Of a stretch of 64,000 nt of DNA, positions 37,024 through 45,052 are shown piece by piece. Position numbers and translations under genes: made by a program. Numbering within the stretch: the first letter of the stretch is position 1; every line of letters starts with the position of its first letter. Location: the NCBI GenBank assembly GCA_963704545.1, contig OY969915.1, positions 1,550,001-1,614,000 on the forward strand. The letters are read 5' to 3'. The stretch is from VRUE01 sp963704545 (GTDB taxonomy: Bacteria > Actinomycetota > Thermoleophilia > Solirubrobacterales > 70-9). The notes beneath the pieces are model-generated. The model was not told where the DNA came from, made no database searches, and saw only the letters and a program-made list of their open reading frames with translations.

Positions 37024-38553
37024 ATGCGGCCCGCGATCGTCTTCATCGGCTTCATGGGGGCGGGGAAGTCGACGGCGCTCGCCGCGGCCCGGGAGGCGGG
37101 CCTGGGGGTGACCGAGATCGACGCGCTGATGGAAGAGGCGTTCGGCAGGCCAATCCGGGAGGCCTTCGAGGAGGACGGGGAGGCCGCCTTCCGCGAGCGC
37201 GAGGCCGAGGTGGTCGGCTCGCTTCTGGAGGAGGCCGACGGCGGGGCGATCGCGCTCGGCGGGGGCAGCGTCCTCTCCGAGCGGGTGCGTGCCGCATTGA
37301 ACCGCCACGTGGTCGTCTGGCTCCAGGTCGGGGCAGACCAGGCCTGGGACCGAATCGCCCGCAGCGACCGGCCGCTGGCGACCAGCGCCGAGGACGTCGC
37401 CCGCCTGCTGGAGGAGCGGTTGCCGCACTATGAGGCGCTTGCCGATGCGATCGTGCCGCCGGGTCCCCGCGAGATGATCGCCCGCGCGATGCCGTCGCTG
37501 CTGGCGCTTGCAGGGCTGCCGGCGGGTACGAGAATGCTCTGGGCGGCAAGCGCCTCGGGGGAGTACCCGGTGCTGGTCGGACCGGGTCTTCTGGGGGAGG
37601 GAGAGTGGCCCCTGCCCGGCCGCCGCTTCTGCATCACCGACACCGTCGTGGGCGCCCTCTACGCGGAGCGCCTCGAGTCGCTCGCCGCCAGGGTCGCGAT
37701 TGCGCCGGGAGAGTCGGCGAAGACGATGGCCGAGGCGGAGCGGGTCCTGCGCGAGCTGGCCCGTGCCGGGATGACCCGAGAAGACCACGTGGTCGCCCTC
37801 GGAGGCGGCGTGGTCGGCGACCTGGCGGGACTCTGCGCCCACCTCTACCAGCGTGGGGTCCCCGTCGTACATGTCCCGACCACCCTCGTGGCCCAGGTCG
37901 ACTCGGCCTACGGCGGCAAGACCGGGGTCGACCTTCCTGAGGGCAAGAACTACGCGGGCGCCTACCACCTGCCGGCGGCCGTGATCGCCGACACCTCGAC
38001 CCTGGCGACATTGCCGGCCGAGGAGCTCGCGGCCGGCTTCGTCGAGCTGCTGAAGACCGGGCTGCTGGCCGGGGGCGATCTCTGGGAGCGGGCAAGGGCA
38101 CTCGAGTCGCTCGACCCCGAGTCGCTTGCCCCCCTGGTCTTCGCCTGCGCCCGCTTCAAGTGCGAGGTGGTCGCCGCGGACGAGCGCGATGCAGGCCTGC
38201 GCGCAATCCTCAACCTCGGTCACACGGTCGGCCACGGGATCGAGGCGGCGAGCGGCTACGAGCGCTACCGCCATGGCGAGGCGATCGGGCTGGGCCTGCT
38301 GGCGGCGCTGCGGCTCTCCGGTGCACCCGAGCTGCGCGAGGAGGTTGAATCGATCCTGGGCCGCCACGGCCTTCCGCTGGCGCTCGATCCCGACGTCGGC
38401 GTCGACGCCGCGCTCGCGGCGCTCGAACGCGACAAGAAGCGCACTGCCGCTGGAGTCGGCTTCGTCCTCCTCGCGGAGCCAGGCGAGCCCCGCACGGGCG
38501 AGCTGGTCGATCCGGCTAAGGTCCGCGCAGCCGTGGAGGAGTTGATCGAGTGA
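37024..38553 (+). CDS. aroKB: Fused shikimate kinase / 3-dehydroquinate synthase
   Basis: 509 residues. Residues 1-~165 are shikimate kinase (VFIGFMGAGKSTALAA Walker A, EIDALMEEAFG, ALGGGSVLSE). Residues ~170-509 are 3-dehydroquinate synthase (VALGGGVVGDLAG, VPTTLVAQVDSAYGGKTGVD, LNLGHTVGHGIEA with the zinc histidines). One chain therefore catalyses steps 2 and 5 of the shikimate pathway. Both halves look intact. The ATG at 37024 (or GTG 37021) opens the kinase directly. The GTG of aroQ overlaps its stop. Confidence 0.93.
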   Translation: MRPAIVFIGFMGAGKSTALAAAREAGLGVTEIDALMEEAFGRPIREAFEEDGEAAFREREAEVVGSLLEEADGGAIALGGGSVLSERVRAALNRHVVVWLQVGADQAWDRIARSDRPLATSAEDVARLLEERLPHYEALADAIVPPGPREMIARAMPSLLALAGLPAGTRMLWAASASGEYPVLVGPGLLGEGEWPLPGRRFCITDTVVGALYAERLESLAARVAIAPGESAKTMAEAERVLRELARAGMTREDHVVALGGGVVGDLAGLCAHLYQRGVPVVHVPTTLVAQVDSAYGGKTGVDLPEGKNYAGAYHLPAAVIADTSTLATLPAEELAAGFVELLKTGLLAGGDLWERARALESLDPESLAPLVFACARFKCEVVAADERDAGLRAILNLGHTVGHGIEAASGYERYRHGEAIGLGLLAALRLSGAPELREEVESILGRHGLPLALDPDVGVDAALAALERDKKRTAAGVGFVLLAEPGEPRTGELVDPAKVRAAVEELIE

Positions 38554-39008
38554 CCACCGCCCACAACCGCGTCGCCGTCCTGCACGGCGTCAACTTCGAC
38601 ATCCTCGAGCGCCGCGACCCCGAGGTCTACGGCGGACTCTCGCTCGCCGAGTTGGAGCGCAAGGTCGGCGGCTGGGCCCGCGAGCTGGGCCTCGAAGCGA
38701 TCTTCTTCCAGACCAACTCGGAGGGCGAGTTCGTCGAGTACCTGCACCGAGTACCGGAGCTGGCCGACGCCACGCTCGTCAACGCCGGTGCCTGGTCGCA
38801 CTACAGCCGGGCGATCGCCGACGCGCTGGACGTAGCGCGCCTGCCCGCGGTGGAGATCCACCTCTCCGACGTCGAGGCTCGCGACGAGTGGCGCAAGCTC
38901 TCGGTCTTCGACGGCCTGGTCCTGGCGAAGATCTCTGGCAAGGGCCCCGACGGCTATCGCGAGGCGCTCGAGCTGCTCGCGACCGAGCTGGGCGCGAGCG
39001 CCGCTTGA
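38550..39008 (+). CDS. aroQ: 3-dehydroquinate dehydratase, type II
   Basis: 152 residues. HGVNFDILERRDPEVYGG (catalytic Arg/Tyr loop), FFQTNSEGEFVEYLH and VNAGAWSHYSRAIADAL (active-site Asn and His region). The family's HxSNxxxRExFR segment is EIHLSDVEARDEWRKLS here, a conservative variant. Converts 3-dehydroquinate to 3-dehydroshikimate. GTG start overlapping aroKB (GTGA); the stop overlaps the ATG of the peptidase. Confidence 0.88.
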   Translation: MTTAHNRVAVLHGVNFDILERRDPEVYGGLSLAELERKVGGWARELGLEAIFFQTNSEGEFVEYLHRVPELADATLVNAGAWSHYSRAIADALDVARLPAVEIHLSDVEARDEWRKLSVFDGLVLAKISGKGPDGYREALELLATELGASAA

Positions 39009-40066
39009 TGCAGGCTCGCGGCGACCGTCTCGCCACCCTGGTGGCCGAGCGCGAGTTGGACCGCCTGCTCGTCACCGACCTGGTCAACGTCCGCTACCTG
39101 ACCGGCTTCGGTGGTACCAACGGGGCCTGTGTCTGCGGCGACGAGACGCGGGTCTTCTTCACCGACTTCCGCTACACCGAGCGCGCCGAGGCCGAGGTCG
39201 AGGGCTGGGAGGTGATCACCGTCAAGGACGACTGGCTCGGTGGGATCGCCGCCCACCTGGCCGGGCGGACCGGCTTCGAGGACCAGCACATGGCCGTTCG
39301 AACGCTGAAGAGGCTTGAGGAGAAACTGCCCGACGGCGTCGTCCTGGAGGGAGTGGGGGGCACGGTCGAGAAGCTGCGCCGGGTAAAGGACGAGGCCGAG
39401 CTGGCGGCGATCGCGGCCGCGTCCGAGCTCGCCGACGAGATCTGGCGCCGGGCGCTGGAGGATGGGCTGACCGGGCGCAGCGAGCTCGACGTCGCCCGCG
39501 CGGCCGAAGCCCGCATGCGGGAGCAGGGGGCGGAACCGTCCTTCCCCGCGATCGTCGCCGCCGGTCCGAACGGGGCCCTGCCGCACGCAGAGCCGGGCGA
39601 ACGCGAGATCGGCCGCGGCGAGCTGGTCGTCTTCGACATGGGGGCGAAGCTCGACGGGTACTGCTCCGACGGCACCCGCACCTTCGCCACCGGTGAGCCG
39701 GGCGAGTGCGGCCGGGAGGTATACGAGGTCGTGCGCGAGGCGCAGGAAGCGGCGCTCGACGCCGTTCGCGCCGGTGCATCCGCGGAGGCGGTCGACGCCG
39801 TCGCCCGCGAGCGGATCTCCGCCGCCGGCCACGGCGAGCGCTTCGGCCACGGTCTCGGCCACGGGGTTGGCCTCGAGGTGCACGAGGAGCCACGCGTCTC
39901 GCCCCGCTCCGAGGACGTGCTCGCGGCGGGCGAGGTGGTGACGATCGAGCCCGGCATCTACCTACCTGGCGAGCTCGGCGTTCGTATCGAGGACCTCGTT
40001 GTTGTCACGGCGGAGGGTCACCGAAACCTCAGCGGCCTGCCCAAGCAGCTGCAACTCGTCGAATAG
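39008..40066 (+). CDS. pepP: Xaa-Pro aminopeptidase (M24B)
   Basis: 352 residues. N-terminal creatinase domain (LLVTDLVNVRYLTGFGGTNG) and a C-terminal pita-bread catalytic domain. The five metal ligands are visible: two Asp in FDMGAKLDGYCSDGTRTF, His in GHGLGHGVGLEVHE, Glu in TIEPGIYLPG and Glu in VRIEDLVVV. Removes N-terminal residues before proline. The ATG overlaps the aroQ stop (TGATG). In actinobacteria and firmicutes this gene usually sits upstream of efp, as approximately here. Confidence 0.92.
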   Translation: MQARGDRLATLVAERELDRLLVTDLVNVRYLTGFGGTNGACVCGDETRVFFTDFRYTERAEAEVEGWEVITVKDDWLGGIAAHLAGRTGFEDQHMAVRTLKRLEEKLPDGVVLEGVGGTVEKLRRVKDEAELAAIAAASELADEIWRRALEDGLTGRSELDVARAAEARMREQGAEPSFPAIVAAGPNGALPHAEPGEREIGRGELVVFDMGAKLDGYCSDGTRTFATGEPGECGREVYEVVREAQEAALDAVRAGASAEAVDAVARERISAAGHGERFGHGLGHGVGLEVHEEPRVSPRSEDVLAAGEVVTIEPGIYLPGELGVRIEDLVVVTAEGHRNLSGLPKQLQLVE

Positions 40067-40144
40067 CGAGATGCAGACAAGACGTTTAGGCGGGAGGACC
40101 GCTGCCAGTTTCAAGGAGTAGCGCCGAGTAGCCGATGTAACCGC

Positions 40145-41233
40145 GTGATCACAAGCGCCGAGATCGCGAGCGCCGTGGGCGCCACCGCCGAGACGGAGAC
40201 GTTGCGGCCGCCGGACTCGCTGGCGGAAATTCGCGACGACGCCCGTCGCGAGCGCCTGCTCGACATGCAGGTGCGGCTGCGCCCCTACAGGACCGCCTGC
40301 TTCGCGATCCTCGCCCTGGCGCTGGCCTCGGTCTCCTCGGAGATCGGCTGGTGGTGGGTCATCCCGCTCACGGCTGGCCTCGCGGGGTTCACGGTCGCCG
40401 ACCACTTCATGAAGAGCAGCAGCCATCCCGGTCTCTGGGCCGCCACCGCCTGGGGGATCCTGCCACTGCTCCTCGCCGACGCGGTCGTCACGACCGGCGG
40501 CGCCGACAGTCCGGTCCTGATGTGGTTCGCGCTGCCCGCGGTGACGCTTGGAGCGCGATTCTCTCCCCGCGGGATGGCCCTCGGCACCGCGTACATCTTG
40601 GCCCTGCTGCTCGCCGGCACCTTTGGGCTGGACCAGGCGGCGGCATCGGAGCACCACAAAGACGTGATCGCGGCCTGCGCCCTGGTTCTCAGCACGGTGA
40701 TCCTCTCCGGCGCCCTGGTCGAGTCCGACCGCGCCCACCGGCGCAGTTCCACGCTCGACCCTCTGACCGGCCTCTTCAACCGCAATGCGCTGGAGCAGCG
40801 CCTCGCCGAGCTCGACGGCCAGCCAAGCAGTGAGAAGAACGGGCTCTCACACGCTCTGCTGCTCTGTGACCTCGACCACTTCAAGCGGGTCAACGACCAG
40901 CTCGGACACGCCGCCGGCGACAAGGTCCTGCAGGACGTCGCCTACACGATGCGCTCCGTTCTGCGAGCCGGCGACTCGATCTACAGGATCGGTGGCGAGG
41001 AGATCCTCGTCGTCCTCCCCGGCGCCAGCAAGGAAGACGCGGCCGCGGTTGCCGAGCGCCTGCGAAAGGCGGTGCGCGAGCGGCGCCCGGTCGGGGTGGA
41101 GGTGACGATCAGCATCGGCGCTGCCGTCTCCAAGTCGGGCGTGGTCAACACCGACGACCTGGTCGCCAGGGCCGACGCCGCTCTTTACTCGGCGAAGGCA
41201 GAAGGCCGCGACATGGTCTTCATGTCCAACTGA
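40145..41233 (+). CDS. Membrane diguanylate cyclase (GGDEF)
   Basis: 362 residues. About five hydrophobic segments (residues ~48-195, e.g. ACFAILALALASV and GTAYILALLLAGTFG) form a membrane sensor. The GGDEF domain follows from ~205: DPLTGLFNRNALEQRL, CDLDHFKRVNDQLGHAAGD and the active-site loop RIGGEEILVVLPG. The signature is GGEEI rather than GGDEF/GGEEF. An allosteric RxxD site (RAGD) sits five residues upstream. Likely makes c-di-GMP in response to an unknown membrane signal. GTG start at 40145. Monocistronic between pepP and a convergent peptidase. Confidence 0.88.
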   Translation: MITSAEIASAVGATAETETLRPPDSLAEIRDDARRERLLDMQVRLRPYRTACFAILALALASVSSEIGWWWVIPLTAGLAGFTVADHFMKSSSHPGLWAATAWGILPLLLADAVVTTGGADSPVLMWFALPAVTLGARFSPRGMALGTAYILALLLAGTFGLDQAAASEHHKDVIAACALVLSTVILSGALVESDRAHRRSSTLDPLTGLFNRNALEQRLAELDGQPSSEKNGLSHALLLCDLDHFKRVNDQLGHAAGDKVLQDVAYTMRSVLRAGDSIYRIGGEEILVVLPGASKEDAAAVAERLRKAVRERRPVGVEVTISIGAAVSKSGVVNTDDLVARADAALYSAKAEGRDMVFMSN

Positions 41234-41238
41234 CGGCC

Positions 41239-41322
41239 CCAGGAGCCGCCATACGGCGTCCTCGGTCGCCCAAATAGCGCTGCTATTCGGGCTCCCTGCG
41301 TCCTTGTCTGGCGACCCCTGGA
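41239..41322. terminator. Nested hairpins between convergent genes
   Basis: Concentric stems CCAGG/CCTGG, GGTCGCC (41264-41270)/GGCGACC (41310-41316) and AATAGC/GCTATT (41273-41287, 3-nt loop) fill the gap between the GGDEF gene and the M42 gene. Plausible bidirectional terminator. Confidence 0.5.
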
Positions 41323-41331
41323 CCTCGTCAG

Positions 41332-42381
41332 TCAGCGACTGAGATCGATGTCGCCGTCGACACGCGCGGCAAAGGCCGCGATCAGCTCGACGGTCGCCTC
41401 GACGTCGGCCAGGTCAACCATCTCGACCGGGGAGTGCATGTAGCGCAGCGGGATCTCGACGAGGCCCGTGGGGATGCCCGAGCGGGCGAACTGGACGGCG
41501 TCGGCGTCGGTGCCGGTCGAGTTGCCGGAGGCGCCGAGCGTGTGCTCGATCCCGGCCTCCTCGGCGGTCTCGACCAGCAGCTCGAAGACTTTGGGGGAGA
41601 GGGTGGAGCCGCGATAGATCACCGGCCCGGAACCGAGCGTGTGGGTGCCCAGCTCCTTCTCGTCGATGCCGGGAGCATCGGTGGCGTGGGTGACGTCGAC
41701 GACCACGGCGAGATCCGGCTTCACGGCGAAGGCCGAGGTGCGGGCCCCGAAGAGGCCGATCTCCTCCTGCACGGCGGCGATCGCAGCGAAGCTGCCGCTC
41801 AGCGAGTCGCGCTCGTGACAGCGGCGCAGCGCCTCCAGCGCGACGTAGGCGCCCAGCCGGTTGTCCATCGAGCGGGAGATCGTGCGAGAGCCTACGAGGC
41901 GCTGGGGCTCGCTCGCGATCACCACCGGATCGCCGACCCGGACCAGCTCGGCGGCCTCCTCGCGATCGGCTGCGCCGACGTCGATGTGCAGGCCCTTCAG
42001 CTCGACCACCTTCTTGCGCGCTTCGGCGTCGAGCAGGTGCAGCGGCTTGCGCCCGACGACCCCGAGCACCGGACCGTTCGCACCCTGGACCTCGACCCGC
42101 TGCCCGACCAGGACCTGCGGGTCCCAGCCTCCGATCGGCGCGAACCAGAGGAAGCCCTTCTCGTCGATGTGGCGGATGACCAGGCCGATCTCGTCGATGT
42201 GGCCGACCACGGCCAGGAGCGGCGAGGCCTCTCCGATGCGGGCGACCGAGGAGCCGATGCCGTCGGCCGAGAGCGAGGCGAAGGAGGCCTCGTCGCGCCA
42301 GACGGCGGCCGCGGGTGCCTCGTAGCCCGAGGGTGCGGGGACGCGGAGGAGCTTGTCGAGCAGTCCGGGGGTCTCGCTCAC
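41332..42381 (-). CDS. M42-family aminopeptidase
   Basis: 349 residues. Di-metal ligands of M42 (glutamyl aminopeptidase/FrvX): GHIDEIGLVI (His, Asp), SMDNRLGAYVALEAL (Asp), the catalytic Glu pair in AVQEEIGLFGART, VVVDVTHATDAPG (Asp) and a C-terminal YMHSPVEM (His). Forms large self-compartmentalised dodecamers in known cases and trims peptides after proteasome or protease action. Divergent from the SDR gene. Confidence 0.9.
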   Translation of the reverse strand: MSETPGLLDKLLRVPAPSGYEAPAAAVWRDEASFASLSADGIGSSVARIGEASPLLAVVGHIDEIGLVIRHIDEKGFLWFAPIGGWDPQVLVGQRVEVQGANGPVLGVVGRKPLHLLDAEARKKVVELKGLHIDVGAADREEAAELVRVGDPVVIASEPQRLVGSRTISRSMDNRLGAYVALEALRRCHERDSLSGSFAAIAAVQEEIGLFGARTSAFAVKPDLAVVVDVTHATDAPGIDEKELGTHTLGSGPVIYRGSTLSPKVFELLVETAEEAGIEHTLGASGNSTGTDADAVQFARSGIPTGLVEIPLRYMHSPVEMVDLADVEATVELIAAFAARVDGDIDLSR

Positions 42382-42446
42382 GAGGGCGGCAGTATGTCGA
42401 TTCGAACAGAGATCCGCGTTAAGTGAATTGGAATAGCGTTGAGCCC

Positions 42447-43262
42447 GTGAGCGAGACCCGCACCGTCGCCCTGGTCACCGGTGCTTCGAGCGGCATCGGC
42501 GAGGCCGCTGCTCGGCGGCTGGCCCGCGAGCCCGGCATGGAGCTGATCCTCGTCGCACGGCGCGAGGAGCGCCTGCGCGCCCTCGCCGAGTCGCTGCCCT
42601 GCAAGGCCACCTACGTCGCCGTGGACCTGACCGGTGCCGACGCGCCCGAGCGCGTCCGCGCCCATGTCTCCGAGCACGGGGGCCGGCTGGCGCTGCTGGT
42701 CAACAACGCCGGCGCGGCCTGGCGCGGGACCTTCGGCGAGGACGGCCACGCCAACGTCCACCGCCACATGGAGCTCAACTTCGACGCGGTCGTCCGCCTC
42801 ACCGAGGCCCTGCTGCCGGCGCTGCGCGCCTCGGCCCCCAGCTCGATCGTCAACATCGCCAGCACCGCGGGCCGCGTCGCCCGCGCCGGCACCGGCGCCT
42901 ACTCGGCAAGCAAGTTCGCGCTGATCGGCTGGACCGACTCGCTCTACGCCGAGGAGCGTGCCAACGGGGTCCACGTCGGCCTCGTCCTTCCCGGCTTCAT
43001 CGCCACCGAGGGCTTTCCGGCGACCGAGCTGCGCGAGAAAGCGCTGACCCGGTGGATCGTCTCCAAGCCCGAGCGCGTCGCCGAGGCGATCGTCGAGACG
43101 GGATTGCGTGGCAAGGCCGAGCGCTACGTGCCGCGTGGCTACGCGATCGCGGCGGCGCTTCGCATCCTCGCACCGGGCCTGGTGCGCCGGGTCCTCGCCG
43201 GTGGCTCGGCGGCGAGGCTGACGACCACGACCGCGGCGGAAGCCGAGGAGCCTCGCCGGTAG
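42447..43262 (+). CDS. Short-chain dehydrogenase/reductase
   Basis: 271 residues. Cofactor loop VTGASSGIGEAAA (TGxxxGxG), LLVNNAGAAWRG (NNAG), the catalytic serine in VNIASTAGR and the YxxxK in YSASKFALIGW. A classical SDR with a C-terminal helix-rich extension; the substrate is unknown. The start GTG at 42447 is chosen over the longer frame because TAGCGT ends 7 nt upstream and the cofactor motif then sits at the usual distance from the N-terminus. Confidence 0.9.
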   Translation: MSETRTVALVTGASSGIGEAAARRLAREPGMELILVARREERLRALAESLPCKATYVAVDLTGADAPERVRAHVSEHGGRLALLVNNAGAAWRGTFGEDGHANVHRHMELNFDAVVRLTEALLPALRASAPSSIVNIASTAGRVARAGTGAYSASKFALIGWTDSLYAEERANGVHVGLVLPGFIATEGFPATELREKALTRWIVSKPERVAEAIVETGLRGKAERYVPRGYAIAAALRILAPGLVRRVLAGGSAARLTTTTAAEAEEPRR

Positions 43263-43286
43263 GGAGGCCGCTCGAGTTCGCTTCGC

Positions 43287-43775
43287 TCAGGTGAAGCGGG
43301 AGGGCGTGATCCGGCAGTAGCGGAGTTCGAAGGCGAAGCTGACGTTGTTGGCCGCGTTGGCGCTGCGTTCGACCCGGATCCGTTCGTGCGCGGCGCGGAT
43401 CTTGTCTTCGGCCTTCAGCGCCTTGCCGACGTTGCGCAGGTTCGCCTGCACGATCCTCAGCTGGTCGAGCCACCTCAGCAGCCGGGCGTCGTCTTCGGGC
43501 GGGCGGGGCACCGCGGAGAGCTTGTCGACGGTCGAGCCGAAAGCGCCCGAGGCGTGGATGAACTGGGCGCCGGCCTCCTTCAGCTTGCCGTTCCGCACCT
43601 TGGCCTGGACGTTCTTGAGGATCCGTTTGTTGGCGACCGTGTTCGCTTCGCAGATCGGCTCGACCTGGGAGACGTATTCGACCCTGCTCGGCCCCGTTTC
43701 CTCCGCGCCGGCGCCCGCGACGAGCAGCAGCGTCGCGACAGCGGCCAGCAAGAAGATCCGAGCAGACACCCTCAT
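43287..43775 (-). CDS. Secreted helical protein of unknown function
   Basis: 162 residues. Signal peptide MRVSARIFLLAAVATLLLVAGAGA. The mature part is basic and predicted helical (YVSQVEPICEANTVANKRIL, LLRWLDQLRIVQANLRNVG) with two cysteines (PICEAN and LRYCRI) that may pair. Similar short extracytoplasmic helical proteins are frequent in these actinobacteria, but I cannot name a family. Convergent with the SDR gene and divergent from efp. Confidence 0.65.
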   Translation of the reverse strand: MRVSARIFLLAAVATLLLVAGAGAEETGPSRVEYVSQVEPICEANTVANKRILKNVQAKVRNGKLKEAGAQFIHASGAFGSTVDKLSAVPRPPEDDARLLRWLDQLRIVQANLRNVGKALKAEDKIRAAHERIRVERSANAANNVSFAFELRYCRITPSRFT

Positions 43776-43844
43776 TCCCTGGTCGCCAAGCTTACGGCCT
43801 CCCGGCGACGACGCCCGCTTCCAGTGTCACTAGGATTCGCCGCC

Positions 43845-44405
43845 GTGATCTCCACCAACGAATTCAAGAACGGCTCGCACATCGAGATCGACGGGACGAT
43901 CTTCCGCATCGTCGAGTTCCAGCACGTCAAGCCCGGCAAGGGCGGCGCCTTCGTGCGGACCAAGCTGCGCAAGATCGAGGACGGCTCGGTGCAGGACAAG
44001 ACCTTCCGCGCGGGAGAGAAGTTCCGGCCGGTGCGCACCGAATCGCGCAAGATGCAGTACCTCTACGACTCCGGCGACGCGGCCGTCTTCATGGACAGCC
44101 GCGACTTCGAGCAGATCGAGATCCCGCGCGAGGTGGCGGGCGACTCGATGCAGTGGGTGCTGCCCAACGCCGAGGTCGACGTGCTCTTCGTCGACGAGCG
44201 GCCCAGCGACGTGCAGGTGGCGAGCGCGATCGAGATGAAGGTGACCCAGACCGAGCCGGGCGTGAAGGGCGACACCGCCTCGGGTGGCGGCAACAAGTCG
44301 GCGACGCTGGAGTCCGGCGTCACCGTCCAGGTCCCCCTCTTCATCGAGGAGGGCGAGACGATCCGCGTCGACACCCGCAGCGGCGAGTACGTTTCGCGCG
44401 CGTAG
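43845..44405 (+). CDS. efp: Translation elongation factor P
   Basis: 186 residues, normal for EF-P. KOW-like domain (ISTNEFKNGSHIEIDGTIFR, VEFQHVKPGKGGAFVRTKLR), with the modifiable lysine at the tip of the KPGKGGA loop, then two OB domains (QVPLFIEEGETIRVDTRSG). Relieves ribosome stalling at polyproline. The GTG at 43845 is fixed by TAGGAT ending 8 nt upstream and by the family N-terminus; the longer open frame is antisense noise. Followed by nusB. Confidence 0.95.
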   Translation: MISTNEFKNGSHIEIDGTIFRIVEFQHVKPGKGGAFVRTKLRKIEDGSVQDKTFRAGEKFRPVRTESRKMQYLYDSGDAAVFMDSRDFEQIEIPREVAGDSMQWVLPNAEVDVLFVDERPSDVQVASAIEMKVTQTEPGVKGDTASGGGNKSATLESGVTVQVPLFIEEGETIRVDTRSGEYVSRA

Positions 44406-44443
44406 CGCTCGGCCGACCGGCGGAAGCGCGAGAATAAGTCCTC

Positions 44444-44824
44444 ATGCGTAGGTCCGACCAGCGCCGCGACGCCGTCTTCGCCTGCTACCAGCGTGACGTG
44501 ACCGGGCGCCCGCTGGAGGAGCTGGTGGCGGAGTCGCGCCCTTTCACGCGCGAGCTGGCGGCCGGGGTCGAGGCGCACCGCGACGAGCTCGACACTGCGA
44601 TCGCCGCCCATGCCAAGGGTTGGGAGCTGGACCGGATCGCGCCGCTGGAGCGCAACGTGATGCGGGTGGCGCTGTACGAGATCGAGCACTCCGGCGACGT
44701 GCCGACCGAGGTGGCGATCGACGAGGCGGTCGAGATCGCCAAGGAGTACTGCGGCGTCGACGCGCCGGGCTTCGTCAACGGCGTGCTCGGCGCGATCGCG
44801 CGGGAGCGGGAGGGTGTCAGGTGA
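44444..44824 (+). CDS. nusB: Transcription antitermination factor NusB
   Basis: 126 residues. All-helical NusB fold: RRSDQRRDAVFACYQRDVTG at the start and WELDRIAPLERNVMRVALYE, then VPTEVAIDEAVEIAKEYCGVDAPGFVNGVLG, the family signature. Binds boxA of rRNA transcripts with NusE. The efp-nusB order is typical. The stop overlaps the GTG of the small XseB-like gene. Confidence 0.94.
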   Translation: MRRSDQRRDAVFACYQRDVTGRPLEELVAESRPFTRELAAGVEAHRDELDTAIAAHAKGWELDRIAPLERNVMRVALYEIEHSGDVPTEVAIDEAVEIAKEYCGVDAPGFVNGVLGAIAREREGVR

Positions 44825-44994
44825 GCCGGCTGCGGGAGATCTCCGAGCGGCTCGGCGCCATCGCCCGCGAGCTGGAGGGCGGCGAGGCCGGCGACGCGCG
44901 TGCCGCGGAGCTGGCCAACGAGGCGGCCGAGCTCTCGGCCGAGGCAGTCGAGGAGGCGAACCGGCGCATCCGCGAGGGCGAGGCCCCCGAGTGA
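44821..44994 (+). CDS. XseB-like small coiled-coil protein
   Basis: 57 residues of heptad-like helix: LREISERLGAIARELEGGE then AAELANEAAELSAEAVEEAN. Length, helicity, the final acidic-basic helix and position (between nusB and the polyprenyl synthase gene) match exonuclease VII small subunit XseB. No xseA large-subunit gene lies next to it, which is unusual. It is coupled to nusB by a 4-nt overlap. The alternative is an unrelated small helical protein. Confidence 0.55.
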   Translation: MSRLREISERLGAIARELEGGEAGDARAAELANEAAELSAEAVEEANRRIREGEAPE

Positions 44995-45001
44995 CCCGGC
45001 C

Positions 45002-45050
45002 CTTCCGGTGCGCCTTTTCCCCGAATAACCCGGATAAAGCGCACCGGAAG
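45002..45050. repeat. 49-bp palindromic repeat element, intergenic copy
   Basis: Arms CTTCCGGTGCGC (45002-45013) and its complement (45039-45050) enclose a CTTTT...ATAAAG core. The reverse complement matches 61657-61705 in both arms and in core ends, with the same 49-bp length. It fills the gap between the XseB-like gene and ispA and ends 2 nt before the ispA start. Confidence 0.85.
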
Positions 45051-45052
45051 CC

